From Candidatus Aminicenantota bacterium (GTDB lineage Bacteria > Acidobacteriota > Aminicenantia > JAMOAD01), in the NCBI GenBank assembly GCA_027031485.1, contig JALVQI010000004.1, positions 1-53,945 of the forward strand: DNA of 53,945 nucleotides. Direction: 5' to 3'. The translations under genes and the position numbers were made by a program. Shown piece by piece: positions 51,989 to 53,945 of this stretch. The notes beneath the pieces are model-generated. The model was given only the letters and a program-made list of their open reading frames with translations, did no database searches and had not been told where the DNA came from. Within the stretch, counting starts at the first letter, position 1. The number at the start of each line of letters is the position of its first letter.

Positions 51989-53622
51989 TATTCCTCCAGA
52001 AGCATACTTCTAATTATGGCCACAAGATCATCAGTATTTTCAGTGGCGAATTTCTGCAGCTTTTCCCTTATTATTTCAATCTTTTTTGCCTCTTTAGGAG
52101 GTCTATATTGACTTTCAATTTCCTTTTCAAGCTGTTTTCTCTCTTCGACCGCATCCAATTGAGGGGGAGCTTTTTCTTCTATTTCCCCTACGGAAATGCC
52201 TCCCGGAGGAAGGTGAGATTTTTGTTTTCCAATCTCAGCGGTGACTTTTTTAACCATCGGTTTTAGCACAAAGAAAATAAGGATAAGTGCCAAAAGCAAA
52301 ATAATACCATATTTCATACCAATGGCTAAAAATTTCCTCTTTTCCTGACTTTTCATATATTTTTCAGACTCTATCTTATATGTTTCATCAAAAGACAAAT
52401 TCGCAACTTCAAGAGTATCTCCCCTATCTTTGTTTATCCCCACGGCGGCAGCCACAAGTTTTCTTATCTTATCAAGTTCTTCAGGAGTTCTCGGCACCTT
52501 CTTTTCTACAATCTCTTTTCCTTTCTTTTCCAGTTTAACGGCATCATCAACTATAACAGAAACCGAGAGCTTTTTAATCTCACCGGAAGGAAAAACCGTT
52601 TTTAAAACAGTTTTGTTTATTTCATAATTTATTAAATCCTTTTTTATTTCACTTTTTTTTGTTGTTCCACCTGAAGTTTGGGTGGTATTGCCGGCAACAT
52701 TTGAACCGACACCCGGAGTTCCCCCCTGAGTACCCTCAGTTATTTTTTGAGTTTCACTTTTTTCACTTCTTTCCACCTGACCATTCGGGTCATATATCTC
52801 ATCTACCTTTTCTTTTTTTGTAAAATCAAGGTCGGCCACAACACTTGCTCTGACCTTTCCTATTCCCACTATCGGTTCAAGAAGGGTAACTATCTTTTTT
52901 GCCATCTCTCTGCTGACCTTTTCCTTTATTTCAAGTTGCTTTGAGCTAAGCTTAACATCTTTGCCGGAAAATTCAGGTGAAGCAAGGAGTCTTCCATAAA
53001 CATCAACAATTGTAACATTTTCAGGAGTAAGCCCCTCAACAGCGGAGGAAACAAGATGAACGATTGCTCCTATTGTTGAGCTTGAGAGAACTACTCCCGG
53101 ATATACATTCAAAACAATAGATGCTTTTGCCGGTTCTCTTTCTTCAAGGAAAACAGATTTTTTCGGAAGAACAAGATGAACCTTTGCAGATTTAACCTCT
53201 CTAATGGAGGAAATCGTCCTGCTTAACTCCCCTTCAAGGGCTCTCAGGTAGTTTATCTTTTCCATAAACTCAGTCATTCCAAGTTTGGATTTATCAAAAA
53301 CCTCAAATCCGACCCCTCCTCCTTTGGGTAAACCCATTGCGGCAAGATTAATTCTCAACTCATTAACTTTATTTTCGGGTACCTTTATTACATTACCACT
53401 TAACCTGTACTTTACTTTCATATCTTTCAGCTTTTGGATTATAAGAGACGCATCTTCATCACTTAAATTGGAAAAAAGAACAGCATATTGAGGAGTATTT
53501 GCCCACATAATCAAACCAATTAACCCGGCAAAAACTATTAAAATAACTGAAACAAAAAATATCCTTTGTGAGGTTGAAAGATTTTTAAAAATATCTCTCA
53601 TTTGAGTTAATATGTTTGGCAT
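51988..53622 (-). CDS. fliF: flagellar MS-ring protein FliF
   Basis: 544 residues with two membrane spans (about 20-42, FFVSVILIVFAGLIGLIMWA, and about 432-452, YGIILLLALILIFFVL). Between them lie YscJ/FliF ring-building motifs (GGGVGFEVFDKSKLGMTEF, LEGELSRTISSIREVKSAKVHLVLPK). The C-terminal tail (TDDLVAIIRSMLLEE) is the FliG-binding region. The ribosome site is weak (AAGGGTG); it starts 6 nt after the fliE stop. Confidence 0.96.
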   Translation of the reverse strand: MPNILTQMRDIFKNLSTSQRIFFVSVILIVFAGLIGLIMWANTPQYAVLFSNLSDEDASLIIQKLKDMKVKYRLSGNVIKVPENKVNELRINLAAMGLPKGGGVGFEVFDKSKLGMTEFMEKINYLRALEGELSRTISSIREVKSAKVHLVLPKKSVFLEEREPAKASIVLNVYPGVVLSSSTIGAIVHLVSSAVEGLTPENVTIVDVYGRLLASPEFSGKDVKLSSKQLEIKEKVSREMAKKIVTLLEPIVGIGKVRASVVADLDFTKKEKVDEIYDPNGQVERSEKSETQKITEGTQGGTPGVGSNVAGNTTQTSGGTTKKSEIKKDLINYEINKTVLKTVFPSGEIKKLSVSVIVDDAVKLEKKGKEIVEKKVPRTPEELDKIRKLVAAAVGINKDRGDTLEVANLSFDETYKIESEKYMKSQEKRKFLAIGMKYGIILLLALILIFFVLKPMVKKVTAEIGKQKSHLPPGGISVGEIEEKAPPQLDAVEERKQLEKEIESQYRPPKEAKKIEIIREKLQKFATENTDDLVAIIRSMLLEE

Positions 53623-53628
53623 TTTAGA

Positions 53629-53945
53629 TTACACCCTTGTCCTCATTAATTCTTGATATGCATCCATAAGTTTGTTTTTTATTTCCATCATTAATTGAAA
53701 TGATAGATCAGCCTTTTCAACCGCAATCAGGGTTTTATGAATATTTTTCTCTTCTCCGGTGACAACTTTCTTTATTTCCTCATCAGCTTTTTGTTCAACT
53801 CTGGAAACCTCATCTATAGCATCCTTCAAGATCTCAGCAAACTTCCCACCTTCTTCTTTCTCTGTTTTGTTAGCTTTATCAATGGAAATTCCTTTCTCTA
53901 TCTGTTGAATTATTTTTGAATAATCTGTAATTTTTGGATCAGACA
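53629..53945 (-). CDS. fliE: flagellar hook-basal body protein FliE (partial)
   Basis: The frame is open from the right window edge to the stop at 53629, giving at least 104 residues, about the full FliE length; the start codon is outside or just beyond the window. The conserved C-terminal half is clear: ILKDAIDEVSRVEQKADEEIKKVVTGEE, IAVEKADLSFQLMMEIKNKLMDAYQELMRTRV. FliE joins the MS ring to the rod and is the first rod protein exported. Earlier internal start candidates (TTG at 53829) are not needed. Confidence 0.9.
   Translation of the reverse strand, partial: SDPKITDYSKIIQQIEKGISIDKANKTEKEEGGKFAEILKDAIDEVSRVEQKADEEIKKVVTGEEKNIHKTLIAVEKADLSFQLMMEIKNKLMDAYQELMRTRV

Overview
This is an AT-rich window of about 54 kb from a bacterial chromosome. 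It is densely packed with genes and shows no sign of phage, transposase, CRISPR or rRNA/tRNA genes. The cell it describes is a motile diderm that probably lives anaerobically. Evidence for the diderm envelope: lipoprotein signal peptides, a small outer-membrane beta-barrel candidate, a CpoB/YbgF-like TPR lipoprotein, a type IV pilus minor-pilin set with a PilY1-like adhesin, and a flagellar basal-body operon. Evidence for anaerobic central metabolism: a ferredoxin-linked 2-oxoglutarate oxidoreductase, ATP-type PEP carboxykinase and a His-type Thi4 thiazole synthase. MurE carries the DNPR motif and Mpl is present, so the peptidoglycan should contain meso-diaminopimelate. I cannot assign a phylum. 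The C-terminal ARRAGVPPGYLR signature of one secreted protein recalls proteins I associate with Acidobacteriota and Aminicenantota, but that is recollection, not a search.

Layout. 1-932: 3' part of an AAA-ATPase-like/PD-(D/E)XK protein. 933-1341: the only roomy convergent intergenic region, filled with heptamer repeats and a palindrome. 1342-2316: secreted lipoprotein. 2446-6461: korDABC (2-oxoglutarate:ferredoxin oxidoreductase), thi4 and an outer-membrane-like protein, behind a consensus promoter. 21624 down to 6462 (minus strand): a 15 kb dcw-type operon, mraZ-rsmH-ftsL-ftsI-murE-murF-murD-ftsW-murC-ftsQ-ftsA-ftsZ, continuing into a cpoB-like gene and two secreted proteins. It lacks mraY, murG, murB and ddl. 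Its promoter and a four-box MraZ operator are readable. 21779-23326: divergent secreted transglutaminase-like protein. 23327-30294: rRNA methyltransferase, glycosyltransferase, zinc-finger/MshEN protein, def-fmt, patatin and a UDP-galactopyranose-mutase-like flavoprotein. 30305-36858: lipoprotein, PilY1-like protein and pilX/W/V/fimU-like minor pilins. 36976-41450: mpl, FIST-like gene, hisS, DUF362 gene. 41668-46869: tatA and a methyltransferase; then pckA, a P-loop kinase and an M2/M3-like peptidase lipoprotein. 46874 to the end: fliK, a MotE-like gene, fliJ, fliI, fliH, fliG, fliF and partial fliE.

Themes across the window. Genes within operons usually overlap by 1-23 nt. Several convergent operons end stop-to-stop with no room for a terminator. 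Seven promoters match the sigma-70 consensus with exactly 17 bp between the boxes. In at least seven places a C-terminal Gly-Gly of one protein is encoded as GGAGG and forms the Shine-Dalgarno of the next gene. No clearly new defence or biosynthetic system is visible. The most unusual features are the dcw operon's gaps and extension, the MraZ operator, the Thi4/OorDABC coupling, the zinc-finger/MshEN protein behind a palindromic divergent promoter, and the repeat-filled gap at the left end.
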